From Erwinia mallotivora (GTDB lineage: Bacteria; Pseudomonadota; Gammaproteobacteria; Enterobacterales; Enterobacteriaceae): a stretch of 64,000 nucleotides of DNA. Below the pieces are notes generated by a model, which had not been told where the DNA came from, did no database searches, and worked only from the letters and a program-made list of their open reading frames with translations. Positions 57,216-64,000 of this stretch are shown here, in pieces. Numbering within the stretch: the first letter of the stretch is position 1; each line of letters begins with the position of its first letter. Both the position numbers and the translations under genes were made by a program. Where the stretch lies: NCBI RefSeq assembly GCF_000590885.1, contig NZ_JFHN01000037.1, positions 1 to 64,000 of the forward strand, written 5' to 3'.

Positions 57216-58004
57216 TTGTCAAAGTCTTCAGAACGCCTGCCACGCCGCATCAGAAACGAATTACGTTTTCGCCCGGTGGAAGTACTGTCAAAAACGTTGA
57301 TTGCCAACAGCTTTTACCGCGTTGAGTTTGGCGGTGAGGCGCTGGCAGGGTTTACATCAGCGGGTTTTGACGATCACATCAAAGTGTTTTTTCCGGATGC
57401 TGCAACCGGTGAGTTTCATCTGCCGGAAATAACAGAGGAGGGCGTGGTGTGGAAAGAGGGCGTTCGGCCTGCGGCTCGTGACTACACGCCGCTGTTTTTT
57501 GATGGTATCAGTCGCCTCACGGTGGATTTCTACCTGCACGCCTCAGGTCTTGCCAGCGACTGGGCGTCTCGTGCTCAGGCTGGCGACAGGCTGGCTGTCG
57601 GAGGCCCACGCGGTTCACTGATTGTGCCGGAGGATTACCACTTTCAGCTGTATGTCTGTGACGAGAGCGGTTTGCCTGCCTTCCGGCGGCGTTGTCAGAC
57701 TCTTAGCGGAGAGTCTCTCAGACTGTATGCGTTTGTTGATGAAGAAAAAGGGCGTGACTATCTTGGCACGTTACCGGATGTGGAGATCTGCTGGCTGGGG
57801 AGTGGCGCTATGCACCAGCAGGGCGTGGCTGCGCTGATGACACAACTGGATCGTCTGGCATTACCTGAACAGGATTACTTTATCTGGTTGACCGGCGAAG
57901 GCGCTGCCGTAAAACAGCTTAGCGACTACTTTATCATTCAGCGGGGTTTACAGGCCGATTTTGTCCGTGCTGTGGCATACTGGCACCAGAAACAGTCCGG
58001 CTGA
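57216..58004 (+). CDS. yqjH: Siderophore-interacting flavoprotein YqjH
   Basis: The 262-residue NADPH-dependent ferric-chelate reductase releases iron from siderophores. Shared with E. coli YqjH are R-x-R-N-E-L-R-F-R, F-D-D-H-I-K-V-F-F-P, the FAD motif R-D-Y-T-P-L, G-P-R-G-S and Y-F-I-W-L-T-G-E-G. Translation starts with TTG at 57216, five bases after AGAGGAG. A PadR regulator gene of the YqjI type follows 30 bases later on the same strand. Confidence 0.93.
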   Translation: MSKSSERLPRRIRNELRFRPVEVLSKTLIANSFYRVEFGGEALAGFTSAGFDDHIKVFFPDAATGEFHLPEITEEGVVWKEGVRPAARDYTPLFFDGISRLTVDFYLHASGLASDWASRAQAGDRLAVGGPRGSLIVPEDYHFQLYVCDESGLPAFRRRCQTLSGESLRLYAFVDEEKGRDYLGTLPDVEICWLGSGAMHQQGVAALMTQLDRLALPEQDYFIWLTGEGAAVKQLSDYFIIQRGLQADFVRAVAYWHQKQSG

Positions 58005-58034
58005 CCGGCCGCCACTTATCATCACAGGCAGCGC

Positions 58035-58571
58035 ATGAAACCACATTTATCTCAACAAGACCCCCTGGCTGACTCACCATCGGCCTGTGCGGGTGTTCGC
58101 AGAAAACGCCGGGAGAAGATGCTCGATGCCAGCGATATCCGGCTGTTGATACTGCATTTTGTTTCACAGGGGGCGGCTCACGGTTACGAGCTGATTAAAT
58201 CGGTGGAGGAGCTGTCAAAGGGAGAGTATGCCCCCAGCCCGGGTATCATTTATCCCGGCCTGTCATTGCTGGAAGAGCTGGAGTATATCCGTAGCGATGG
58301 ACCGCAATCGGGACGCAAGGCATTCAGCCTGACGCCTGCCGGTGAGAATTACCTGCAACAGCAGCATGACAGTCTGCAAAATATTCTTTCCCGGCTCTCC
58401 TCCCTTGCCATACTGGCAGAAAACCGTAGCCTGCCGGAAGTGCAGCGTGCCATTCACAATATGAAAATGGCGCTGAATACCCGTCTCTCACGGCCAGAGC
58501 TGGCGGAACACACGCTGCATGCCATTATCGACGCACTGGATGAGGCAGCCAAAAAAATTGAGCGCAGTTGA
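58035..58571 (+). CDS. yqjI: PadR family regulator, YqjI-like without the His-rich metal segment
   Basis: The 178-residue protein has the PadR winged helix (D-I-R-L-L-I-L, H-G-Y-E-L-I-K, P-S-P-G-I-I-Y-P). E. coli YqjI, a nickel-responsive repressor of yqjH, begins with a long His/Cys-rich tail; here the N terminus has only one His and one Cys, so nickel sensing of that kind seems lost or different. In E. coli the two genes are divergent; here they are in tandem. Confidence 0.8.
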   Translation: MKPHLSQQDPLADSPSACAGVRRKRREKMLDASDIRLLILHFVSQGAAHGYELIKSVEELSKGEYAPSPGIIYPGLSLLEELEYIRSDGPQSGRKAFSLTPAGENYLQQQHDSLQNILSRLSSLAILAENRSLPEVQRAIHNMKMALNTRLSRPELAEHTLHAIIDALDEAAKKIERS

Positions 58572-58684
58572 TCATTAAATTAGTGACGCTGCCAGATTCA
58601 GTCGCTATGTTATGGCGCTGATTCACTTCCTCGCAGGCCGGGTTCTGCGCGTCATATTGATTCAACGAAAAGGAATTCTTTCTG

Positions 58685-59551
58685 ATGAAAACTTCAGTAC
58701 ATAAACTCACCAACGGCATTGTGCTTACCCTGCAAACCCCTGCGGAACATGCCCGCCCCAAAAGTCCAACGGTCATTCTGTGTCACGGCTTTTGTGGCAT
58801 CCGTGAGATCCTGCTGCCTGACTTTGCCGCCGCTTTTACCCGTGCCGGGTTTGCTACTGTAACCTTTGATTATCGGGGTTTCGGTGACAGTGAGGGAGAG
58901 CGTGGGCGTCTGGTTCCGGCGATGCAGATTGCTGATATCGTCTCTGTGATCCAGTGGGTGAGGGAACAACCGCAACTGGATGGCGAACGGATCGGCTTAT
59001 GGGGCACCTCTTTTGGCGGTTGTCATGTATTTGCGGCGGCGGCACAGGATGCAGAGATAAAATGTATTGTCAGCCAACTGGCATTCGCCGACGGTGAGGA
59101 AATTGTAACAGGTGGCATGGATGATGATGAAAAGACAGCTTTTCTTGCCACGTTGAACAAAATGGCTGACAGGCAGCAGCTGACCGGCAAAGAGATGTTT
59201 GTCGGCATTACCAGGGTGTTGAGCGATGCGGAGTCGAAGGCCTTTTTCGAAGAAAACAGAGCCAGCTATCCCAAAATGGATATCAAAATCCCGTTCCTGA
59301 CGGTAAGGGAGACGCTGCAATATCATCCTGCGCGAAGCGCTGCTCAGGTCAGCTGCCCGACGCTGGTGGTTATCGCTGAGAAGGACAGGGTGAATTCACC
59401 GGAGCAGGGCCGTGCGTTATATGAGGCGGTGGGTGGCCAGAACAAAAAGTTGTACGAAGAAAAAGACGCCCGCCACTACGATATCTATTCCGGAGAGCAT
59501 TTCAGACGGGTTATTCAGGTGCAGACCGAATGGTTTATTCAAAATCTGTAA
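58685..59551 (+). CDS. Alpha/beta hydrolase, dienelactone hydrolase-like
   Basis: The 288-residue serine hydrolase has the nucleophile elbow G-T-S-F-G-G near residue 110, an Asp in A-E-K-D-R-V and the catalytic His in A-R-H-Y-D-I. An oxyanion loop, C-H-G-F-C-G, lies near the N terminus. There is no signal peptide. Family members cut esters or lactones; the substrate is unknown. AAAAGGAAT lies before the ATG. Confidence 0.85.
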   Translation: MKTSVHKLTNGIVLTLQTPAEHARPKSPTVILCHGFCGIREILLPDFAAAFTRAGFATVTFDYRGFGDSEGERGRLVPAMQIADIVSVIQWVREQPQLDGERIGLWGTSFGGCHVFAAAAQDAEIKCIVSQLAFADGEEIVTGGMDDDEKTAFLATLNKMADRQQLTGKEMFVGITRVLSDAESKAFFEENRASYPKMDIKIPFLTVRETLQYHPARSAAQVSCPTLVVIAEKDRVNSPEQGRALYEAVGGQNKKLYEEKDARHYDIYSGEHFRRVIQVQTEWFIQNL

Positions 59552-59606
59552 TCAGACCGGTCTGGGGGCATTGGCGTCCGCAGACCGGCTGCTCGCATCA
59601 CTGAAT

Positions 59607-60005
59607 TTACTGCTGATACTGCTCGTCGCTGACCTTTTCCATCCAGTCAACCACTTTGCCCTCCAGCGCTTCCGCAATGGCAATATGCGTCATTGCGGAA
59701 CCGGCTGAGGCACCATGCCAGTGTTTGACACCGGGCCGTATCCAGATGATATCGCCCTGAGCGATGGTCTGAGCGGCTTTACCCCACTCCTGAACCAGCC
59801 CCTGTCCTTGTGTCACGATCAACGTCTGCCCAAGAGGATGCGTATGCCAGGCCGTGCGTGCGCCAGCCGGAAAAGAGATGGTCGCGCCACTGACGCGGGC
59901 AGGTTCAGTGGTTTTAAAAGGGGCGTTAATTTTAACACTGCCGGTAAAGTAATCGTCGGGGCCAGTGGCTTCGGGGGTACTGCCCTGCTTAAAAATATCA
60001 ATCAT
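59607..60005 (-). CDS. Small cupin-domain protein, (R)-mandelonitrile lyase-like group
   Basis: The 132-residue single cupin has motif 1 as W-H-T-H-P-L-G-Q-T-L-I-V and motif 2 as P-G-V-K-H-W-H-G-A, with the usual three His and Gln metal ligands. This group includes carboxymuconolactone-linked cupins and a manganese hydroxynitrile lyase; the reaction here is unknown. Converges on the hydrolase gene. Confidence 0.85.
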   Translation of the reverse strand: MIDIFKQGSTPEATGPDDYFTGSVKINAPFKTTEPARVSGATISFPAGARTAWHTHPLGQTLIVTQGQGLVQEWGKAAQTIAQGDIIWIRPGVKHWHGASAGSAMTHIAIAEALEGKVVDWMEKVSDEQYQQ

Positions 60006-60665
60006 CTTCAGCCTCAGTTTATTGTCTGTAAGCGGTTATCTGATACGCAAAGATCTTAGAGTAGTTTGAGCGCAATAACTAATCCGCATGGCCGATAGGG
60101 CTTATCAGCCTCATTCATTAATGGCTGTGACATGTAATAAAGCCTGCAATTTATCTTAATTGTTGCCCGCTTTTGCCGACTGACAGAATATAACCGCTTT
60201 TCACCCCGGCATCGTGAACAGCTCGCCCGGTATAAACTGGCAAGCATGGTTGCAGGATTACTCTGCATAACGCTGGTATTGATTAAAATAAAAAAATTGA
60301 GACAAATTTTTTTTACCTTTATCGCTACGCTATGAATGATTTATTTTCATTGTCTTAAATATCAACTTACCTCAGGCTGCTGCATAAGTTTACTGAATTT
60401 ATATCCGGATGCATACCAATTTAAAAACAACTACGGCCAAAAACAGTGAGAGTAATTAATATTTTTCGACCCTTTATCGATATATTTACGTTTGCGCTGT
60501 AACTGATGTCAGATTATAAATCGATATTAAGATTTACCCTGGATTTACAGCTTGCAGTTTATGTGTTGTTGTAAAGGTTATTCAGAACGTCGCCGTCGGG
60601 GAAGGGTGTTTTATTATCTGAGAAGCTGAGTGCTTCAGCTGCTGGTCTGTAACAGAGGGGGTGCA
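60006..60665. other. Long AT-rich gap upstream of the glycosyltransferase gene
   Basis: These 660 bases are AT-rich with no gene I can support. They contain the cupin gene promoter at the left and the glycosyltransferase promoter and ribosome site at the right. Confidence 0.45.
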
Positions 60666-61808
60666 ATGCGCGTTGGTTATTCTGGTTTTCATCATCCTGG
60701 TCTGAAAGCTGTTCAGGTCGACAGCGATGTCGAATACATCAACTGTGATAAAAAAAATGTCTATTTTTATACAGATATTCTGAGTCGTCGAAAAACATTT
60801 CTCTTCAAACCTTTAACTGTATTCCCTGATGGCGAGGTTGATATTTACCATCTGTTCAATCAGGTTGCCCTGACTGACCGAAAGTGGCTGGTAACATTTG
60901 ACTCTCTTTTAGCGCAGGTTATTTCCCCGGGAGATGAATATAAAAGTGTAGCGGAACCGACAAAAATCCTTTCTGCACTGGCTGGCGAAAATTGTGTTGC
61001 ATTAATTGCCTTATCAAATGCGGCTTATTATGTGGAACGAAAATTACTGAGCAGGATGCCGCAATTTTCAGCGACGTTGTTGCATAAGATGCAGGTTATC
61101 CCGCCACCCCAGCCGCTTTACGTGCAAAATCGCCGCAAACGCCTTGATCAGCTGCCGGTACATTTTGTTTTTGTCGCCGGGGAGTTTTATCGTCAGGGGG
61201 GCGCCGAAACGGTGCTCGCTTTTGAGCAGTTGCTTACCGATGGCATGATTGCCGCCAGTCAGGTCAGAGTCAGGCTGGTTGGGGATTTAACTCATCGCCA
61301 CAATGATGCACTGGGTGCTCACCAGGACAGCGCTGCTTTTTTTCAGGCAACAGAAATGGCCATCGCCCGCCACTCTGTATTTGAACATCTCACCAGCATG
61401 TCTCAGGATCAATTGCGCCTGTTATTTCAACATGCTGATGTCGGGTTGCTACCCAGCTGGGCTGAAGCTTATGGTTTTTCGGTGCTGGAGATGCAGTCAT
61501 GCGGCTGCCCGGTTATCACCAGCAATGTCCGCGCACTTGCTGAAATTAATCCCCCCGATGTTGGCTGGCAGATTGTTCAGCAACTGAATGATGACCTGGA
61601 ACTGCCGGTATTATCCTCTGTAGACCGGGATAAACTTCGCCAGCAGAGAGTCGATCGGCTGAAAATACTTATTCTGGATATTATTACCCACCCACTGCAA
61701 ATTACCGTCAAGGCCAACGCGGCTGTTAACAGGATCAGAACTGAGCACGATCCACAAACACACCACCAAAAATTGCTTCATATCTACAACAGGCCGCATC
61801 GTCTTTGA
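60666..61808 (+). CDS. GT4-type glycosyltransferase
   Basis: The 380-residue protein has the C-terminal half of a GT-B fold: an F-V-A-G-E-F-Y-R-Q-G-G-A-E-T segment, then H-A-D-V-G-L-L-P-S-W-A-E-A-Y-G-F-S-V-L-E-M-Q-S-C-G-C-P-V-I, the donor-binding E-x7-E signature of family GT4. The N-terminal half is unlike common members. It stands alone, so the acceptor cannot be guessed. AGAGGGGG stands before the ATG at 60666. Confidence 0.82.
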   Translation: MRVGYSGFHHPGLKAVQVDSDVEYINCDKKNVYFYTDILSRRKTFLFKPLTVFPDGEVDIYHLFNQVALTDRKWLVTFDSLLAQVISPGDEYKSVAEPTKILSALAGENCVALIALSNAAYYVERKLLSRMPQFSATLLHKMQVIPPPQPLYVQNRRKRLDQLPVHFVFVAGEFYRQGGAETVLAFEQLLTDGMIAASQVRVRLVGDLTHRHNDALGAHQDSAAFFQATEMAIARHSVFEHLTSMSQDQLRLLFQHADVGLLPSWAEAYGFSVLEMQSCGCPVITSNVRALAEINPPDVGWQIVQQLNDDLELPVLSSVDRDKLRQQRVDRLKILILDIITHPLQITVKANAAVNRIRTEHDPQTHHQKLLHIYNRPHRL

Positions 61809-61925
61809 TCGCCGCTTTGCTTAACTCCCTTCCGCCAGAGTGAGCAGACGTACGCGTCCTGAATTAATAACTGAGTTTTGCTGCGGTTTATTATTTTCGT
61901 ACTGAACAGTAATAAAGGAGATGTT

Positions 61926-62447
61926 ATGAATAATACGCAACAGGATATATCCGGCGACCTGTCCGGCTTCACGGGCACACATTTTGTTTATACCTATGAT
62001 AATGGCTGGAAATACGAGTGGTATGCCCGCAATGACACCACCTGCGATTATCGTATCCATCACGGGCTGGTCGGTGGGCGTTGGGTTACTCATCAAAAAA
62101 TGAATGCCGTACAGTTTGCCCCCGGAATTTACAAGGTGGACTGGCACGAACCAACAGGAACCTGTGTCAGTTTGCTGTTTGACTCGCAAAGGAAACTGAT
62201 TCACGGAACCATTTTTTTTCCTCAGTGGATCGCGGGTGAAGGTCACCATCCGGAAAAAACCATCTGCTATCAAAATGAATTTATTGAGGATATGCACCGA
62301 TTCCGTGACCAGGGTCCGGTGTGGCCTTATGTGGTTATTCCTGAGTTTGCCCGCGTAACTTATATGAAAAATGAGGGCGTCGATAACGATACGGTGATCA
62401 ACATGCCGCCAGGGCAACTTCCGGATAATTTCTTCGATGACAAATAG
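61926..62447 (+). CDS. padC: Phenolic acid decarboxylase
   Basis: The 173-residue enzyme decarboxylates ferulic, p-coumaric and caffeic acids to vinyl phenols, which detoxifies plant phenolics. Family landmarks are present: T-G-T-H-F-V-Y-T-Y-D-N-G-W-x-Y-E, Y-R-I-H-x-G-x-V-G-G-R-W-V, W-H-E-P-T-G-T-C-V and I-H-G-T-I-F-F-P-x-W. AAAGGAG precedes the ATG at 61926. No PadR gene adjoins, although a PadR-type protein is encoded 3.5 kb away next to yqjH. Confidence 0.94.
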   Translation: MNNTQQDISGDLSGFTGTHFVYTYDNGWKYEWYARNDTTCDYRIHHGLVGGRWVTHQKMNAVQFAPGIYKVDWHEPTGTCVSLLFDSQRKLIHGTIFFPQWIAGEGHHPEKTICYQNEFIEDMHRFRDQGPVWPYVVIPEFARVTYMKNEGVDNDTVINMPPGQLPDNFFDDK

Positions 62448-62801
62448 CTATTTTTCCTGATTATCGTAAATTATTAACAGCAGACGTATCCTGTTACAGG
62501 TTCAGGCCTGTGCCGCCTGAACCATCATTTATGGCGTTAATATTCGTCGTGCACATCCAGAGAGAGAACTATAAAGCCTGTAGGTGCAGAAATAAGTTTC
62601 TGGAAATTTTAACGTTATTGCATCTGAATGCTTCCTGTTGGCGTTTATACTGAATCCGGCAGGTGGGTGGGGCTGAATTTCTACAGAATTAAATTTCTGG
62701 TCATATTTCTGAATCAACCATAAACGAGATGGAAGAAGATATTGCCCGGCTGAGATAAATTATTTAAATTCGCAGCCGGTCAACGCTGAAGGACACAGCA
62801 A
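62448..62801. other. Gap between padC and the DUF1460 gene
   Basis: This 354-bp stretch holds an inverted repeat (GGTTCAGGC/GCCTGAACC, 62499-62523) that may end padC transcription, and the next gene's promoter. No gene seen. Confidence 0.5.
62499..62523 (+). terminator. Inverted repeat after padC, possible terminator
   Basis: GGTTCAGGC and GCCTGAACC make a perfect nine-base stem over a seven-base loop. Only a poor T tract follows. Confidence 0.45.
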
Positions 62802-63593
62802 ATGAAAATGAAATCGGCATTATTTCTCACCCTGGCACTGACAGCCTGTAGTTCAGTGCATTCTGCCTGGCAGACCCGGACAGATCCTTTCACTACACAG
62901 CAAGCCGCAAAAATTATCGACAATACCGTTGTGCCAGAAGGCAGTAGTACGCAGGGAGAACGGATTGAACAAATTTCAGCTTATTTCCTTGGCACCCCCT
63001 ATCAGTCAGATACGCTTTCCGGCTCTGCAACGCAACCAGAGGTGCTGGTCGCTGACTTTAATGGCGTCGATTGTTTTACGCTGATTGATTATGTCAATGC
63101 GCTAAGCCACTCGCAAAAACCTGATGATTTTCTGCCACAGCTGATTAAAACACGTTATATCGACAGCAAAGTTGATTATCTGCACCGCAAACATTTTTTC
63201 ACCGACTGGTTTGCAACGATGCCACGCAATGCAACAGACGTTACCACGTTGATCAGTCAGGACTATGTGACCGTCAGAAAAAATCTCAACAGAAAATCAG
63301 ACGGCGGTGAATTTATTAGCGGGCTGGGGACTGTTTCCAGAGAAATAAACTATATTGCCGGCGCTCACATTAATCAGAGCGTGTTGGATAACCTCAGAAC
63401 CGGTGACTTTATCGGCGTTTATTCGCCCATCGCCGGGCTGGATGTTTCACATGTTGGGATTGTTATCAAAAAGGACGGTAAGGTCTGGTTCAGAAACGCC
63501 TCGTCACTCGATAAAAATCAGAAAGTGGTTGATTCACCGCTGCTGGATTATATGAAAAGTAAGCCTGGAATAATTGTCCTGCGCGCACTTTAA
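62802..63593 (+). CDS. DUF1460 lipoprotein (NlpC/P60-like amidase fold)
   Basis: The 263-residue protein begins with a lipoprotein signal (L-T-A-C at residues 13-16). The DUF1460 domain shows D-C-F-T-L-I-D-Y around residue 88, where the Cys is the candidate nucleophile, and S-H-V-G-I-V near 222 for the His. Families of this fold cleave peptidoglycan or acyl-amide bonds. It should sit in the outer or inner membrane facing the periplasm. The natural substrate is unknown. Confidence 0.82.
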   Translation: MKMKSALFLTLALTACSSVHSAWQTRTDPFTTQQAAKIIDNTVVPEGSSTQGERIEQISAYFLGTPYQSDTLSGSATQPEVLVADFNGVDCFTLIDYVNALSHSQKPDDFLPQLIKTRYIDSKVDYLHRKHFFTDWFATMPRNATDVTTLISQDYVTVRKNLNRKSDGGEFISGLGTVSREINYIAGAHINQSVLDNLRTGDFIGVYSPIAGLDVSHVGIVIKKDGKVWFRNASSLDKNQKVVDSPLLDYMKSKPGIIVLRAL

Positions 63594-63700
63594 TACAGGG
63601 TCAGTTTGGTAACAGCCGGTGGTATCTTCATTGATATTACCGGCTGAGTACCATGCTGAAAAAACGGATGGCTATTGCCGGAATAAGGAAATATTTCATC

Positions 63701-63922
63701 ATGCTGAAATTAGCAACCGTCTGTTTACTGATATCAGCCACGGTGGGCTGCACGGCAAATAGCAGCAGTGACAGTATCGCCAGTCAGTCAGCACGAAAAA
63801 TCATGCCGGATATGAATCAGCAGATCACTCCGACTCAGCGGCGGGCGATTATGTCCGGCGATCAACCGGACTGGAATGAGGTTGCTGCGCCGCGCATTAA
63901 TAAGAGCAGTAAACAGCCGTAA
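63701..63922 (+). CDS. Small putative lipoprotein
   Basis: The 73-residue product starts with a lipobox signal (L-L-I-S-A-T-V-G-C-T), then a polar Ser/Gln-rich tail. I do not recognise the family. An upstream ATG at 63653 is possible but would bury the signal peptide. It follows the DUF1460 lipoprotein gene by about 100 bases. Confidence 0.6.
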   Translation: MLKLATVCLLISATVGCTANSSSDSIASQSARKIMPDMNQQITPTQRRAIMSGDQPDWNEVAAPRINKSSKQP

Positions 63923-63931
63923 CTTTCGTTG

Positions 63932-64000
63932 CTACCAGCGCAGCGTTCGTCCAGCATAGTCAATATAGTGATGGCCACCTTTACCACGCCATGCGTCCAT
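63932..64000 (-). CDS. C-terminal end of a gene running off the right edge
   Basis: Read on the minus strand, 22 codons end with H-H-Y-I-D-Y-A-G-R-T-L-R-W and a TAG stop at 63932-63934. The rest lies outside the window. The family cannot be told from this much. Confidence 0.45.
   Translation of the reverse strand: MDAWRGKGGHHYIDYAGRTLRW

Noticed and set aside
60056-60268. 70-codon frame in the gap before the glycosyltransferase
   Set aside because: No ribosome site or recognisable domain; likely chance.

Overview
The window looks like a terminus-proximal piece of an Erwiniaceae chromosome (Erwinia or Pantoea type). Gene order follows blocks known from the Escherichia coli terminus: ydgJ/add, ydgA-manA-fumC-tus, ynfM/ynfL-mlc-ynfK, ynfB/ynfA, ydfG and yneJ/sad. 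A tus gene with two Ter sites supports this position. Plant-associate traits include an AmsF/WceF- or tailspike-like beta-helix protein, a phenolic acid decarboxylase, HrpL-type promoters and several predicted type III effectors.

Layout. 1-1.8 kb: a split type VI-associated M23-like protein. 2.1-10.2 kb: ydgJ, add, ydgA, manA, fumC, tus. 10.3-16 kb: an hns-family gene, a second Ter site, a betT-type choline carrier, two DUF1471 genes, a TetR regulator and msrA. 16.1-24.1 kb: ynfM, ynfL, mlc, ynfK and the OsmU betaine ABC operon. 24.5-25.3 kb: a Tae4 amidase effector and a small membrane protein, a likely immunity partner. 25.8-33.3 kb: a DUF1161 gene, ynfB, then a 6.4-kb transposon inserted between ynfB and ynfA. 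33.4-35.9 kb: a secreted cupin/SMP-30 pair and ydfG. 36.2-44.3 kb: purine catabolism (guaD, xdhABC, hpxO and a racemase-like gene). 44.6-45.2 kb: an isolated OspG-type kinase effector. 45.3-54.9 kb: yeaL, glutamate dehydrogenase, a frameshifted eptB, fabV, an exported carbonic anhydrase, and ptrR/sad. 55-64 kb: the beta-helix protein, yqjH/yqjI, a hydrolase, a cupin, a glycosyltransferase, padC and two lipoproteins.

The most striking object is the transposon at 26485-32880. It has 164-bp imperfect terminal inverted repeats starting TGTAG, each built from several copies of a GCTCGCAAACATC motif, and it is flanked by a 6-bp direct repeat, CTTAAT. It carries resolvase, DDE transposase and AAA ATPase genes. 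It also carries two AT-richer cargo genes that look like type III effectors: a YopJ/HopZ-family acetyltransferase with an intact H/E/C triad and an N-terminal Met-Gly-x-Cys lipidation signal, and a ChaN/TIKI-like protein. Each cargo gene has its own HrpL-type promoter, so the element appears to be a self-contained carrier of hrp-regulated effectors. About 12 kb further on lies a separate homologue of the Shigella kinase effector OspG with all its kinase motifs.

Housekeeping content groups around osmotic adjustment (choline and betaine uptake), purine use (guanine to xanthine to urate and onward), and envelope or lipid functions (FabV, EptB). All calls rest on reading the sequence and on remembered family features; no database search was run.
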